The notes beneath the pieces are model-generated. The model worked only from the letters and a program-made list of their open reading frames with translations, searched no databases and was not told where the DNA came from. A program made the translations under genes and the position numbers. From Allacma fusca (Eukaryota > Arthropoda > Collembola > Symphypleona > Sminthuridae): 64,000 nt of DNA. Where the stretch lies: positions 7,812,001 to 7,876,000 of the forward strand of contig OX359249.1 of the NCBI GenBank assembly GCA_947179485.1, given 5' to 3'. This document shows positions 41,331-55,522 of the stretch, piece after piece; position 1 is the first letter of the stretch, and each line of letters starts with the position of its first letter.

Positions 41331-41447
41331 GCTTCTTCCTTTCAAATCTCAGCATTATTCGGATTAAGGGTATTGGACAAGCTCAATTCTTCAATGATTT
41401 GTCTTTCTTTTATTTTTTTATTTGTTGTAGTTAGATATGCACGCATA

Positions 41448-41672
41448 CACTGTGCTCTCGCTATAAGAGAAACCCGTATGAGAGCATTGTCTCTACAGGG
41501 ACGAAAATATTTTGACTACAGTCCTATTCACCGCAATGTTAATTTGTCTCCGTATCTAATGATTATTGTTCAAGTAACCGAGTTTACAATTTCAATAGTT
41601 AAATTATGTCCCTTTAAATTGTGTTCCTTATTTTGTTCCGTTGAGGGCGGCTCTTACAAAGACAATGTACTG
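41448..41672 (+). mobile_element. MITE copy just past the insc poly(A) signal
   Basis: TA on both sides; left CACTGTGCTCTCGCTATAAGAG, right CTTACAAAGACAATGTACTG. The interior carries family segments (gggacgaaaatattttgac; caatgttaatttgtctcc). An apparent 130-residue frame (41373-41765) across it is fortuitous. Confidence 0.72.
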
Positions 41673-44600
41673 TATCTACTTATAAACGAAACCCCAACAT
41701 TGCTCCTTTCAATTCTTCTTTTTCCTGCAGCAACCACTTGTTGCTTCCTGTATCTATCTTTTTAAAATTAAAATTCCCAGGTTACAATATCCTGAAGATT
41801 AACTTTAATTGAGTAGAGGTAAAATGTAGGTAATGACAACAGGATTTATTTCCGTATTTAAAAGCCCCATCCAATTTCTGAAATCGTTGAGAGTCAGTCA
41901 CGCTACTCATGTGTGATCTTTTTTGTGGGATCTAAGGGATTTTCACAATGGAAGTTCGCATGGACAAACTTAGATCAGCTGTGCTTTAACAAATGGTTCA
42001 TTTTAAAATAGTCATTGACTATTCTGGTGCATTCGAGTGCATGCATACACCTGCACTTTATTACAGCGAGAGATGGTTGGATACTCCATGGATCCTGGCA
42101 CAGTATTTTCATTCTATGATGAGGTGAAGGCCATGAGTTTTACCTTGAAATAGTTCATTGGTTCAGGAGAAGGAGTTTAAAAGATAGTCGTGATGGAATA
42201 AATAGTTTTTATTATGTTACACTGTTTAAATCAACAGAGTGCAATAACACCAGTGGACTCTTGACTCTCGTGTACGTATCTCTAGCATTTTGCGGATAAT
42301 AGACGAATTCAGTTTTCCTTGTATACTTCGTATGTAGGGGCATGGAGTCTTCGTGGGTGTTGTTATTATTTGGTCTTAAACGTGAGAGCATTCCCTTGCA
42401 TTAGCTGCATATTCACAGGCGAATGACTGACTCCGAGCCAACTTGATATTATATGTATGGATGGGAACTTGGTTTGCTTTATTTAGCCGACATTTTCCTT
42501 CTCGTATGCATCTCCCAAATAATTATTACAGAGTGACTATTTGGCTTAGCAAAAATACCCAATGCATTGAATCCTCGTCGCTCGAGTCAAGGTAAGTCAA
42601 ACTCAGGATGGATATAATATGGCAATTCCTACATAGATCATAAAAGAGGTGTACATCCCTGCCGCACGTCGTAATTATTAGTAAAGAGTTCCATTCAATT
42701 TCACACTTCCACAAGGACTAATCACAAGTATCTACACATGTGTGTCAATGTTTCACTGGGACTGGAGTTTTGCTCGTTTATGAGCATAATGAATTATCAC
42801 GTCCGACGTCATCACGAAAATACATCTCCCCCTTTTTTGAGAACCTCTTGTCGAACGTGGGAGCTGAGAAAAACTAATCTCATTCTGGTATTTTCGTAGG
42901 GAAAATAGTAGACCAAAAATATATTTTTTAAATAATCTTATGTCAATAATCTCTCCGTCCTTTCAGGATCAATAGAAAAATATATGCGCAATCCGATGAA
43001 AACACAATTGAGTATAGTGCGAACTCATTTTAAGGAAACTTTGTTGGGAGTCTTGTTTTTTGTTGTCTTTGTCAAAGACTTGAGTGTTTTTATATGTAAT
43101 TAACCATACTTGATGGATGAAATCGGGCTGGAAGTTTCCTCATTGAAGATAATGCCGATACAGACATTAACATATTGGGATGCTAATTTAAGTTGCTCGT
43201 ACACGAACGTACTTGAGACCCTCCAGAGTTGAATGTCTGTTAGTTCTAGGCAAACAAGGAACAAATATACTTACTGTCTACTATAATGTTGCTAACACGT
43301 ATTTTGTTTTAAGGACATACAGGACTCATGCCAATGATCTTTCCATGACTGTGCTCTATACATACCCTATCCTTGGAGCCGTGATGAGTACAGATTATAC
43401 AACAGAGTTATTTCATATGTGTTGGGAGTTATTCTAGTTTTTTCCCAATCCTTCATGCTCATATTCCAGAAGGAAATTATTATAAGGAAAATAGAAGACA
43501 AAATATTTATTTCGCGAAGGGTTCAATGGACTTGGACGAGATTCTCGGGTCTAAAAAAAGCACGATTTGTATGAACATCGTATGAGTTGTAGCTCGGAGG
43601 GAAGACATAAACTACATACTGGATTTGGAAACCCAGGCCTGTAGAAGCTCCCTTCAAGTCACATATTGACTGATGAAGTATTTAATTTTTTGAAAACTTT
43701 CCTACTTTGTCAAGCTTTTTTGATGTCACAAGGAAAACTGCCGCCACAGACTCAATAAATCCCAGGCAATTATCTCCTTTACTGCATTTGTCCAAGTTGT
43801 CTGTCAAAACAGTGCTCAGATGCGAAACTGCTCCAAGTATCATCAATGCACATACTCTATAGTGTCTGTAGGTAAGTATCAGTTTAGGAGGATATTCGCA
43901 CGTGCGGTCGTCATCCCTCTGTCAGTGCCATTCTATGTAGGAAACTTTAGTAGTTACTTTGTGGCCATTGCACAATTCCACTAAACCCATGCTACTCAAA
44001 TCACAATAGACCTCACAAATCCGTCTTGAGATAGATACAGTATGCAAGGAAGGAGCCGTGCTCTTCTCTTTAAAAAAAGTTATACTCCCCATCTTTCCCC
44101 ATTAGATCCTTACTACAAGTTATAAATTTGTATTAGTATGCATCCTGCATCTTCATTCTATAAATCTGAAGCTTTAGACTGAATCCGAAACTTCACAGGA
44201 TTTCCAGAAGGTCACAAAATTACGAAACAAGTTTCAAGGGAAAAATCATCTTCAGGTATTAATGTCCATCAAGAAACTTGAATAGAGGGGAAACATTAAA
44301 ACTTTGAAGTACTCTAAGCTTTGAAAGTAGAAACTTCATAGGTATCTTATTTGAAGAAGCAGAACAGATCCTACCAATTACTATAAGGCACTTGAGAGAA
44401 TATCATGTAACGAACTATTGTCCCAGAAAAGTGAAATGATCTGAGCCGTGTTTTCCAGTGTGATTTGAAACTGCTATTTCCGCAAGATTTTCCTTTAATT
44501 TAGAAACCTATGCTATTGTACTCCGATAATACCTTCCCACCTTCCTATATCTCTCAAAATTACAGCATTGGAAACCTCTTGGCATAAAAGATTTGCAACA

Positions 44601-45170
44601 AGTGTAGAATCCCATTCCCCACAAAAGTTTCGGAGCTATAGAATCCCATTGGCACAAAAGCTCTGAAACTTTTCCTTCGTCATCACTTCTTTTAGAAAAA
44701 CTAAGTAGGAAAAAGCTGAGCATGTGTAAATTATTATGTGAATGCTTCAAGTTAGTGCCACGTAATGTTAAACTGTCCACTCTAAAAGGCATTCAACTTT
44801 TCCTGGGAATAATTAAAGGTTAGATTTTAAAGCAGTAAAAAAAGGAGGAATTTACTCGCACTGTACATCATTGCTTCCAGGTTTGACTCATTTCTGCATG
44901 CACTAAACGGGAAGAAAGGCATTGAGCACAAGGGATAGATACATAAAGTCTACTGCTGAAGAGGCAGGAGGAGGAAGTAAAACATGTACATAAGTACATG
45001 GAGATCAAGAGAGTTTGTATAGAAACTGAGATCGATTGAAGTTAAAGAACAGCAGAGAGTTGAGTGCATGTGCAGTATAAGTATAAACAGATTTTGCATG
45101 AATTCAAACTCATCAACCTTCACCCTGGCCTTCTTCTCTCTCAATGTCAATTTTTCGCTGGTGAGTAGAT

Positions 45171-45243
45171 GTGTGTATGTATGTGTGTGTGTGTGTGTGT
45201 GTGTATGTGTGTGTGTGTGTGTGTGTATGTGTGTGTGTATGTT
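45171..45243. repeat. (GT)n microsatellite
   Basis: 73 nt of GT with regular GTAT interruptions; it creates false Cys-Val and His-Thr frames on the two strands. Confidence 0.95.
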
Positions 45244-45945
45244 TGGAAGGAATGGTTCGTAAGATGAATAGAGCTGGAGTTGGGGATTCTACTGAGCAAA
45301 AAATGGAGAAGCACATCAGCTGAGAAACGCACTCCGTTCTGTGAACACCCCACAATCTCTGCCTCAATACTTCTCAGCTTGTCAAGTTGCAGGGAGAGAG
45401 AATTTTTGCAGGATGAGAACTTACCATATTTAGTGACTGGAAGGGAAGGAACAAATGAATAGGAAGGAGAAATGTTGAGCACCGTTTTCATCTTGTTGCC
45501 TATGCAACATGCAACTTGTGCATTAACTTGATTGAAGTATAAGTGGATTGAGAAGTACATGACTTAAAACACTCCTCGCACATACTTGCTGGCTTTTATG
45601 GGTAACTTCATTCTGATTCATACTCTACGTCTTTGAATGTCCTTCTACTCACCTACATCAACACCATTGCCATCATTTTTACATCCCTACGTCAACAGAA
45701 TTTTAAGGATGGAAGATGCAACCACCCGTGAGGATACTCTCATCCACTAAATCATATGGCTGGAAAATCATAGGATTTGTGGATCCTCAAATCTTCAACC
45801 ACAACTCACAAGCTTGGATATACTTCCTCTCTGCAGTGCAAATACTTTCAAGAGAAAAGGTCCCGGTAAAATAACTTATCTCGGAGTGCCCCGAACCAAC
45901 CCATCCAGTACATCCATGTAACAAGTGCTCAACTGATTAACTTGA

Positions 45946-45948
<3 letters not shown>

Positions 45949-45995
<47 letters not shown>

Positions 45996-46013
45996 GCTCG
46001 CTCTCTCTCTCTC
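45949..46013. repeat. (CT)n microsatellite
   Basis: About 65 nt CT run with one short AGCTCG interruption. Confidence 0.95.
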
Positions 46014-46609
46014 ACCAGTTTTTTTTTTCACGGGTGGTGTAAGTATACAGAGTCCAATTGAAAATTGTATGCTCACTTTTATGGAATTGTCCTCTCTAGC
46101 TTTCGTGCATTGGGGTTCATGGCTAAACTCCATGACGAGAATAGAATTCACGAGGTCGCACTGAATGTTGATTAAACATTCTACTCGTCACTCGTCAGTT
46201 GCATTCACTACTCATTTCCTATGGAAATCATACTCTTTGCTTTGAATTTACCTTGCCATCTCATCCCATTTCATTACCACTTCATCTCTCTGTTTCCCAG
46301 TGAGTTACCGGCAGCAGGTTAGGATTGTTCAATAGGACAGTATCTAACACATCGATTGCACTACAACTGCATCCGTAAACGTAAGCTGATTCAGAGTAAA
46401 TTGCAGTTCTTACGTATGTATTATGCTTTGGTGTGTCTACGTTTCATGATTCGTGGAAATTCTTCTTCCAAGTTTTTCCTCCTGAGATTTACATGGAATT
46501 ATGAAGTTTGTAGTAATTGTAAGCATTTGTCCACCATTGTAGCGTCTTCTGGTAGGGATTAGTCCAAGCCATGTATAGCCAAAGGCAACGTTTCTAATGT
46601 CTTGTAATT

Positions 46610-46625
46610 GTATGTAATTACATAC
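46610..46625. repeat. perfect 16-bp palindrome
   Basis: gtatgtaattacatac reads the same on both strands. Confidence 0.7.
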
Positions 46626-46695
46626 AGGATTACATGCTCCATTCTTATAGGTATCTAGAATAATGTTGGAAATAGCAGTCATACGTATGTAGATA

Positions 46696-46961
46696 CAGTG
46701 CACTCGCTTCACTCGAGCAGCCATAAAAGGAGCCGAATTTGACTCTTGTTTTGGCACGCTCTTGAAAAAAAATCCCAATATAATTTTATATAAAAAATGT
46801 ATATGTATGTAAGTATAATGGTATAAATTATAAAAAATGTATAAGCATGGTAGCATAAATTAGAGACAAATTACCGGGGCAAATGGGAACGTGTCCAAGT
46901 ATTTCTGCCCCTATGGAACCCATGCTCTGTCAAGGGTTCCTCTCAGAGCCCCAGTGCACTG
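46696..46961 (-). mobile_element. MITE copy, reverse orientation, with insertion
   Basis: Perfect TA flanks and near-perfect 8-base tips: CAGTGCACTCGC at the left and CCCAGTGCACTG at the right. The interior includes aacgtgtccaagtatttctgcc, the reverse of the family segment, plus an AT-rich insertion (tataaaaaatgtat repeated near 46787-46850). Confidence 0.7.
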
Positions 46962-48150
46962 TATAAAATTATGCAGAAAACTAATGTGCTCCCAATGGAA
47001 CATAGCCATAACATTGTTTTGGTTGTAGTAAATGCATATTTATGGAACAAGATCGTAGTCCGTATGTACAGATAGAGGCAGGCTCATACAGTATGTGTTG
47101 ATGTTTTTACTCATACTCATTCCAGTTGGAAGGAATCATTTACATGATTCTGATATGAGGGAACAACACCAAAGAGGTGACGAGTGGAGGGATGAGAGAA
47201 TTGATGTTCCAGGGCAGTAGTGCCAATGCCACTAGTATTTTGATGACTTCTGGGTGAAGTTTACAGGGATAGAAATCCAGAGGTACCTACAACAGCTGCA
47301 AGCCACATAACTAACCCTACTACCCCAGATTTTTGCATGCAGCTTGCACTTTCCAAGTATTTAATTCTGTCAAGAGGAGGGGGAAGAATTGCATCACGCT
47401 CACAGAGGAAAAATTACTCGTACCTTCCAAACCCCGCTGGATGAAACATTCCACTTGAATCCTGTTCATGTGCTCAGAGTATCTATATCTACTCAAAAAT
47501 CCATACTATGACTTAAATACTAGTCATATTCTCGACCATGCAATATATCCCACATAATGTGGAATATGTAATTAAATGTATATGTACGTGTGAAAGTTTA
47601 CACCCCAAGTTACATCCAGTCCTTATTACTTTCAAACAACTTGAGCTCTTTTTACACAAGTAATTATTTAGATGTGTACTACATCCCCGAACCAGGACAG
47701 TTGGGACTCTGTAAACCCATATGAGAGTCCCCCCTTATAGATAATATGTAACGAGGCAATTGTTATGGATTCTTAAAAAATTCCAGGGATTTTTAAGTTG
47801 CAAAACTTGAATTGCATTGGGACATTAATGCACAGCAAGTTTATAGATAGGTCTTAGGGGGGGAGCGCTGAGATTTGTTTTCATCTTGTGATGTTGACCC
47901 CGTCTTGATTGACAAGCTTGAAAATATTTTACCCTTTGCATGGGACAAGTCGAGGGAAATCAATACTAACATTCCTGATAAGGTAGGACTAAAACTGAAC
48001 GTGCATTTCACTTCAATCTATGTATTTCCCAAAGGGATCAACTATTTATATACCTACTCCGGGTCTGCCTTAAGATACTACCATTTACTAGTTTTAACTT
48101 GTCCTGTGTGACACATTGTCTATATTTTACTGACGAAGTAGCTCTTGTAT

Positions 48151-48200
48151 GCACACACACATACACACACACATACACACACAAACACACACACACACTC
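48151..48200. repeat. (CA)n microsatellite
   Basis: CA run with TACA and AACA interruptions. Confidence 0.95.
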
Positions 48201-48571
48201 CTGAAGACGTAAAAACTAAGTTCGGTATTATGGATGAAAGGAGTACAGGCTGTAATTTACAACTTTTATATGACAAGGTCAGCAGCTCCTTCACGTGGCG
48301 GGCATTCAGAAATTGTGTGAAGATTCGAAAAAAATCCTTATTCGCCTACAGACCCTTATTAAACTAGGAAAAATGTCTATTGGAGAGGTACAGTTTGCAA
48401 TATGAAAGCAACCAATCCTCTCAATATTGACACCAGGAGATCTCCCATCCCAAATAGGAAAACATTTACGAGAGATAACTACGTAGAAATAATTTTGTCC
48501 TGCAGAGAGCTAATACGTACACGTTCATATATACTCAATAGCAACATTATTACATATGTCAAAATAAAGGA

Positions 48572-48739
48572 AATTGTCGCTATCAGAGATCATATTATAA
48601 GAGAATTGTCTCTATACGGGCACAAAAATATCCACACATCCCCCCTTACCCCTACCACAAGGTTAATTTTTCTCCTCACAAGATTATGAAATCAACTTTT
48701 TGCTCCCTTTACGGATGCTCTTGTAGGGAGAGTGTACTG
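48572..48739 (+). mobile_element. MITE copy with eroded left end
   Basis: Right end gctcttgtagggagagtgtactg is followed by TA. The interior has attgtctctatacgggcac and ggttaatttttctcctcac; the left end TTGTCGCTATCAGAGATC is diverged. Confidence 0.6.
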
Positions 48740-49445
48740 TAATCACATGCACGAATCAGTCAATATCACTTACTCCCCTTCATGTGTGCACATGACATAC
48801 AGATCCTATAATTCATACACTGGCTTTTCAAATCCCTCAAAAAAAAGTCAAGACACAATTACGCGTTGGCAAACAAAATATATGCACGATTATTCTAAAA
48901 TACCCCTATCATTTTAAAGTAACTCAATTGAACAACTCAATTTCCTGTGAAGTAATTACTAGTAAGTTTGGTTCCATACAAATTTTTTGTAGTAGCTTTT
49001 TCGAATTTGAAATAACTCTTTAGATAGTAGGGTCTCATTTTAGCTTCTTACCCCATCCCCATGGTATTTGTAAAGTGTGACAAATATTACGGATGCATTG
49101 CACATGCAACTCCATTCATTGGGAAAAATGTATCCCCCATAATAATTCCTTGCATATTTCCCTCCCGATCTTGTTTACTATTAATTGCGAAGTTGAAGAC
49201 TCCTTGCTCCAATCTGTGACTTGACTACTACGGAGGGGAAAATATTCGTACATAATTACTTGGAATGGGAAGACACAGCTCTACATATATCTGTGCACAC
49301 TTGAACTTACTATAGGATTAGTATTGTAGGTTGATGGTAGGATTAAATGTCCATGGCCCTCTGTGTCTTCTCATAACTCAGTCCTACTCTATAGTTAATA
49401 TTGTGTGGAGTAGTGCAAATATGGGCTCGGAAAAGGGACTACATA

Positions 49446-49471
49446 CTCTCTCTCTCTCTCTCTCTCTCTCT
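49446..49471. repeat. (CT)n microsatellite
   Basis: Uninterrupted CT run. Confidence 0.95.
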
Positions 49472-50751
49472 TGTGGAGCTGAGCGCTGTAGGGCTGCAAA
49501 GTAAAAACTCGAAGAGCTTGGAGAGTATAGTACTAGTTGTTACCTTGCATTTGAGAATATAAAAAAGGAGAGTTGAAGGAAGGGTAAGTGAAGTTTAGAA
49601 TACTAGGTATTGACGCTGGGATGTTTTTATACATGCGGTTGCACATGCATATGAGATTGCAATCTTGAAGAGCATGATGATGTGAATGTGCATGAGTGTA
49701 AAGCACTACTGCCCTATTCCATGACAACTGTTTCGCTATCACGGTGCTCCGCTGGCTCACATATATTTCATAGTAGGATTTTTCCATTACCTCATATATA
49801 TGATGACGGTTGGGAGTGAGTTTGAGTTGGAGCCTCGACTTTTACACTACGTTGAGATAGTGGAGTAGTTATAGTGTAAGCAAGGAAAATGATTTTGCGC
49901 ATTGAAATGTATGCACGTATGTATGACCACGCAGAGAGTAGGTGAGTGTGTATAGGAGCTGAAGTAGATACTAAGCACTGTAACTGGGAAACTACAGTCA
50001 CAGATGAGAATTTATGGTAGGAATAGAAAATTACACTGCATTTCTCTAATGGATTCATTGCAAATCTCCAACCACTTGATACTCAACATAAAATCCTGTG
50101 CTGAGGATACACTCCGGATTTTAGAGAAGACAACAGATAAATCTTTGGAGGGACTTCTATGGAACGTACGTCCACGTACACACTCATCGCATCATACTCT
50201 TGACATTCCTACTACAACTACTACTAACCCACTGCTAGTAGTGCCAAGATGCTCTCCCTGCTTTACAGTCAAGTTTCAGTTCTCACGTAATAATCCAGTC
50301 AGCCAGTCCTATGTATTGGGGATAGCAGTAGTGCTTTGGTTTTTCATCCTTCATTTCTAGTAGTCCTACGAAGTAGACTCACAGATAACAGTGGCATCTC
50401 CAACCCCTACATTTCTTCCAAGTTTGAATGGTGTAGAAGGTTCGGGAAAAAAAACATTAGAAAACAGTTTTTTTTTGCCCTTGTCCAGAAAAGAAGTAAC
50501 GTCGTGGTACTTTCCTCAGCTTGGACTTGGAAGTTGTAACCTTTGAAGTCATCCTGGGATTAAGTATTGAATCAATTTCGCATTATTTAACTACCCTCTG
50601 CTATTGAATTTAAAGGGTGACGACATGTGTGGAAGGAAGACAGGCTCAGATTAAAAATTAATTCCTTGGAGTTTCAATCCCAGTTAATAATTTACTCTTA
50701 AAAACTACTCATCTCACCTCCCCTTTTTGTACATGGGAAATATACGAGAGT

Positions 50752-50842
50752 CCTAACTACAACTACCTACTACTACAACCACAGCAATAGCTACCACCTC
50801 GAACTCCAGCTACGGCTCTTCCTACTACTACTCGTACCACAA
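50752..50842. repeat. CTA/CAA-rich imperfect trinucleotide tract
   Basis: Repeated cta, caa, cta and ctc triplets; a similar shorter tract lies at 50208-50232. Confidence 0.6.
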
Positions 50843-51902
50843 CATGTGAGTGATTTACCTTTCCACATTCAACCGTTTATATGTACATGCTTATAGTTGA
50901 TCCGCCGTAAATAAATAATATTATTCCCTAAGTAAAGCTGGAGCATCACTCTGCCCAGGAGTTATCTCAGTCAGTCAGGAGTAGGAGTTCCAAAAGAATA
51001 AACACAAGGCTCTAGTTTGCTCTCATATTTATATAATTTTTTTTTTGTTTGGGGGAATGTATCAGCTCAAAATATTGATAATGACGTCATGGTGCGTCAA
51101 ACTTACAACCAGTGATTAAAAGGAACATTAGTTTATATAGATACAGGGGCAAGGAAGAAACATCGACTTTTTATTTCATTGTAGTATAACTGCAGGGATT
51201 TCCTCAACTTCGGCAACTTTTATTTCCAGTCCCAGTTCATGAGAGAATTCATCTCCACTCAGTCATTACTTATTCCGAGCCGTTGAAATATTGTCAGTGA
51301 CAGGTACTGCCGAAGAGGAACTATTGAGGATCTCCAGCAGTAGTATCTACTGTTACTACACTAAATAGATACGTTCCGAGAACCCCAGATAAGTATATTT
51401 AAGGGATCAGGAAAATATTGGAAATATATTCGAAAATCCTACTACAAGGAACCAACGGTCCTCTTTAAAACTGGATATTCTTTCCACTTGAATTTCCTTA
51501 AATATTGAGGAAGTCCTCTCCCTACATTTCGGAATCCTGACCCAGACAACAATCAGCACCGGCATTATCTCCGCGTCTGTGGACAGTGACTGAGTTAAGT
51601 GTTTTCTAATCATAGTAACATATAATGTGCCATTCCGAATATTAGCATTGAGCTACACTCAAATTGTTGGCGGTAGCATGGCAGGACACTTTTACTTTTA
51701 GTCTTGTGTCATTTTCCCTGTCTCTTAGTTTTGACAGTGTGGAATTTTTAGGAGTAGGATGGTAGTCCCAGAAAATATTGTGTCTGTACTGAGTGGGAGG
51801 AATTGACAAATTTTTCTCCAGTAGTTTCGTAATTACTTTCAGTTGGTTGTGGGTTCTCAGAATTAAGTGTGATTTATAGGGTGTAAGAGAATTTTGATCA
51901 AA

Positions 51903-51938
51903 TTAAAAAAAAAAATTTTTTTAATTTAAAAAAAAAAT
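51903..51938. repeat. poly(A)/poly(T) palindromic tract
   Basis: A-run, T-run, AATTT, then A-run: about 36 nt of A and T only, with strong dyad symmetry. Confidence 0.85.
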
Positions 51939-52861
51939 CTAAACAAATTTATATGACATACTACATATGATGTCAGTGGAGGGGCCTGTAGGTTGCTTGT
52001 TGTAGAGTTGCTCCTGCTCGGGGAGTCAACTGCATCTACTATTTTTCCATGGCTTGTCGAGGCTGGTGGTGTGAGTTTACCACGCACTTTTCTGTTGACA
52101 CTTGAAGATTCTGTTTTGTTTACAAGCATCAACTAGAATCGCACGTGTGAATTCGGGTACTGTAATAGTATTTGTGTAATGCAATTGTCATTTCCGCATT
52201 TCCAATTCAAGTTCGAAAGAGTGAACGACCATGACTTTCATTTGGCTCCCAGTAATATTAACCTTCATTGTCATCTCTTTGCTCCTATCTTTGTGTTAAA
52301 AAAAAGTGTGCATGTGAGCTCTCATGTACTGTAGAAGCAGATCTTCCCAAGTGGCAGTAGCTCCCCACTTTTATCTAACAAGAATATCTTCCAACTGACA
52401 ACATGAGCACTGTCGGTTGGTATAGCCTACTACATTCGTACTCTAAGAGTAAAATGCTGCGTATCCTGTACACATAATCACTCGAGCTCACTCTCATCTG
52501 GAGAGCAAAGAGGTAGTTCTGCCAGCTTTTGGAAAAAATTCAAACGTGGGGCTCTTGGGATTTTTTTTAATTCCAAGAGTGTTCCTCTGATTTGAACGAA
52601 ACATGTTTTACAATGTATTTCATGGAATAGTAAACATATTAGCTCTATTAACTACTATTGCTTAAAAATTCCTCTTAAAAGGTTTTATACTGTTTGACGG
52701 AGGGATGCAATTTTTGTTGTGTTTCCAGCTCCTCAACAGTCACTTATGAAAGGGCTATTACATTTTTTTTAGTAATGAGTTTTTTTTTAAAGACGGGGAT
52801 AATTGCAAGGGTCTTCAATAATTTGTCTGGCTGGGGAACGTGTCACTAATAGCATCTCGCT

Positions 52862-53096
52862 AATTTTGTTTATACGGTACTGTAATAGGACCCATTAGAG
52901 AAGCAACATCCGAGTCTTTTACAGTACATCCTGCTCTGACAGCATTCTCAGAAGGCTCAAGCTTTGCTCTGACAATTGACAGGGATGCTCTTCCAGAGAG
53001 CAGGGGGATAAATGTAAACGGGGAATACGTGCATATATTTTTTTTTACCATCGAGAAGATTGTGACTGGGGGCTGCTATAGGGAGAGGAGACTGTA
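52862..53096 (-). mobile_element. diverged reverse MITE copy
   Basis: The right-hand terminus ctgctatagggagaggagactg is the reverse of a family left end. The interior reversed gives atatatgcacgtattccccg. The other terminus (52862-52890) is poorly conserved. Confidence 0.4.
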
Positions 53097-53723
53097 TTTA
53101 ATAAGTATCTACAAATAGGTATATATCTGCATCTTGACTTGACTCCTGCGTAGAATTGCTTCTGCACATATGCACATTCGGTTGCAGAGCCTTGCCAAAA
53201 GGAAGATAAACAACCTAGTGGAAGTTTCTTCTTGTGTGAGTAGGAAATAAACCAAATGCGTTTTCACTGGCAGATTGGAAATGAATGATAGAGGAATGAA
53301 TCCTTTGAAGATATCTGCTCAACCTAGTAAACTAGTAATCTCGCATGCTCAAGTTCATGCTCGCTCTCCTATACATACCCTATGGGTTTTGACTTGTGCA
53401 CGTTATCTCTCTGCAGTTTCTACGACACGGCTCCATTTATTACTGCAGAAGTAATAGTATCTGCATTTATCTGCGAACGTGGGCAATTTGCACTTAAACG
53501 TACATACGAAGATATGACAATTACACTGTAAATGCTATAGAGTGAGTCATACTTTTTCTCCCTACCGCTGCGATCCCCCTCTTGTACGTGCATTCAACTA
53601 TACACAGTTGTTTCTTTTTTTTATCATGTAATTACTCCCGCCTGATTGTAAAAAGTTTTTATATTTTACAAGGCTGCAGTTTATTTGAGTACTCTAAATA
53701 TTTTTTTACGGCTTTTCGGGCTC

Positions 53724-53765
53724 TACACACACACACACACACACACATACACACACACTCACACA
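53724..53765. repeat. (CA)n microsatellite
   Basis: CA run with a TACA interruption. Confidence 0.95.
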
Positions 53766-53954
53766 AAGTTGAGTGTGACGACATATGAGAACGCACCGTA
53801 AGAACAAGAGGTATTGCATGCAGAAAAATATTTGTATGGGTAATCTATTACGTATGTATGTATGTACAATTCAGAGTTTATGAAAACTTCATAAGCGTAG
53901 TCACATTACTTCCTCCAGGAGTCCCCATAGTGATCTAATCTCCCTAGTACAGTA

Positions 53955-54136
53955 CAGACTGCTCTCCCTGTAAGTAAGAGTCTCCCTGATGGATGCATGT
54001 TCTCCATAGGGACACAAATTTGACGGATTCTCCTCATCCACAAGGTTAGTTTTTATCCTTGAGCTTGCAGCTGTAATAGTTAGATTTGTTTGGATTGAGT
54101 TGGGAAAGGTAGTACTGTTATAGGGAGGGCGTCCTG
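53955..54136 (+). mobile_element. MITE copy with TA target duplication
   Basis: TA at 53953-53954 and 54137-54138. Left end CAGACTGCTCTCCCTGTAAG, right end GTTATAGGGAGGGCGTCCTG; interior catagggacacaaatttgac and caaggttagtttttatcc. Confidence 0.68.
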
Positions 54137-55280
54137 TACCCCTGGATCCTTTGATCAAGAGTACTATTTCTCTGACAACTTCCTGATCTCCTGTAGAACA
54201 AAGTAAAATTATGGTAATGAAATCTAGGCCAAATTTTTGTCAATACTGATATCTGCTCCGGCTACAGAGTGGAATGATGCACTAAAAGTTATCGGAGAGC
54301 TACTCGAGCCTGCAGTTGGTTCGAAGGTTAACTTGTAACTTTAAAATGAGTAATTGGAATGTAGGGAATTATTTCTGACATTTAGGTCAGATTGAAGTTT
54401 TTTTGTCACATTTTTCTGGAGAAAAGTTAAAGGGCAGTTTTTTACTTCTCCACTAGAGAATTTTGTATACAATTTTGATACTTCGTATAGATATATACTA
54501 TATACGTGCATCCGTGTAGAAATTGGACATGAACCTTTGATATAGGAGGGGGAAGGCCTCACAAGTTCTGGCGTGACTGGAGCTGAAAATAAAGTATTTA
54601 TACTGTCAAATATTTCTGAGATAAGGTCTCTCAAGTATTTTACTATCGCTGGGCTTGTAGAGATCCAGTTCCCTGCGAAATATCTGCATTTAGCGTCACA
54701 CTCATTTATTTGTCTGTAATTGGATTAATGACGGAGGAAAAAAAATACGGCGATAGTGTGTGCAGCTGACTTCAATTATTTAAATTGCTTCCGTAGATTC
54801 AGCTATGTATTTCCATGGGTATTGGGGCTTGGGAGGCCGTTCCTCCAGTGTCTGAAGGAGTGCATATTTGTGAATGATATTAACTTTTTGAAATTGGTTG
54901 AGGGAATTAGGCTGAAATTGAAATGAATCCCAATAAGGCACAGCTGTCCAAGTTCAATAATTATTATTATGGGAGTACATATGAGAGCTGAGGAGGTTCA
55001 AGGTTGAGCATTAATGTTATTATTTTTAATCAACTCCGCGATGCTTTGATCCTCCACTGGGACAAGAATTAATTGCTTGTGTTTACAATACAGGCTGAGC
55101 AGATTGCTTGCTTATTCACACACGCCATCAGCTCCTCAGCTCCGAGTCAAAAGTTAGGAAGTGTCGAGGAATGGAATCTTGCATCATTTTTATTATTATT
55201 GTTTCTATGAATTCATCAAGTATCTCTTCAGTATTTGCAAGTATTTGCTGGCTCTGTGCATTTGTACATATTTCCACGTA

Positions 55281-55446
55281 CACTACACTCTTGCTCTAAG
55301 GGCCGCTCCTGAAATGAGCAGACTATTTGTAACATTGACCCAATAGAAGCATACGGGGTTGAAGATGTGGAACATCTGTTCGGATATTTTGGCTCCTAAA
55401 ATGAGCATGCTCTTCCAAGGGGGTTCCTTACAGTCCGAGTGCACTG
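55281..55446 (-). mobile_element. MITE copy, reverse orientation
   Basis: TA on both sides. CACTACACTCTTGCTCTAAG at the left, ACAGTCCGAGTGCACTG at the right. The interior gagcatgctcttccaaggg reads as the family in reverse. It is followed 77 bp on by a forward copy. Confidence 0.68.
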
Positions 55447-55522
55447 TACTGCCTGGAATGCTCCTACTTCAGCCTGATGAGCACAGCCCCACTATAAAGG
55501 ACAGGGTCGAGAGTCAGTAGTA

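Larger units (their letters stand above)
41673..46695. other. no gene seen
   Basis: AT-rich intergenic sequence with the GT and CT microsatellites at 45171 and 45949; no coding similarity. Confidence 0.55.
46962..53954. other. no gene seen
   Basis: Holds two weaker MITE copies, three microsatellites and a CTA-rich tract. A partial family left end may lie near 47697. Frames such as 50004-50360 are unrecognised. Confidence 0.5.

Noticed and set aside
41373-41765. 130-codon plus-strand frame after insc
   Set aside because: It spans a TA-flanked MITE and is not in register with insc.
45147-45560. 137-codon minus-strand frame with a His-Thr run
   Set aside because: The frame crosses the GT microsatellite, which supplies the long open stretch.
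46437-46856. 139-codon minus-strand frame
   Set aside because: It overlaps a MITE copy and AT-rich repeats, with no recognisable domain.
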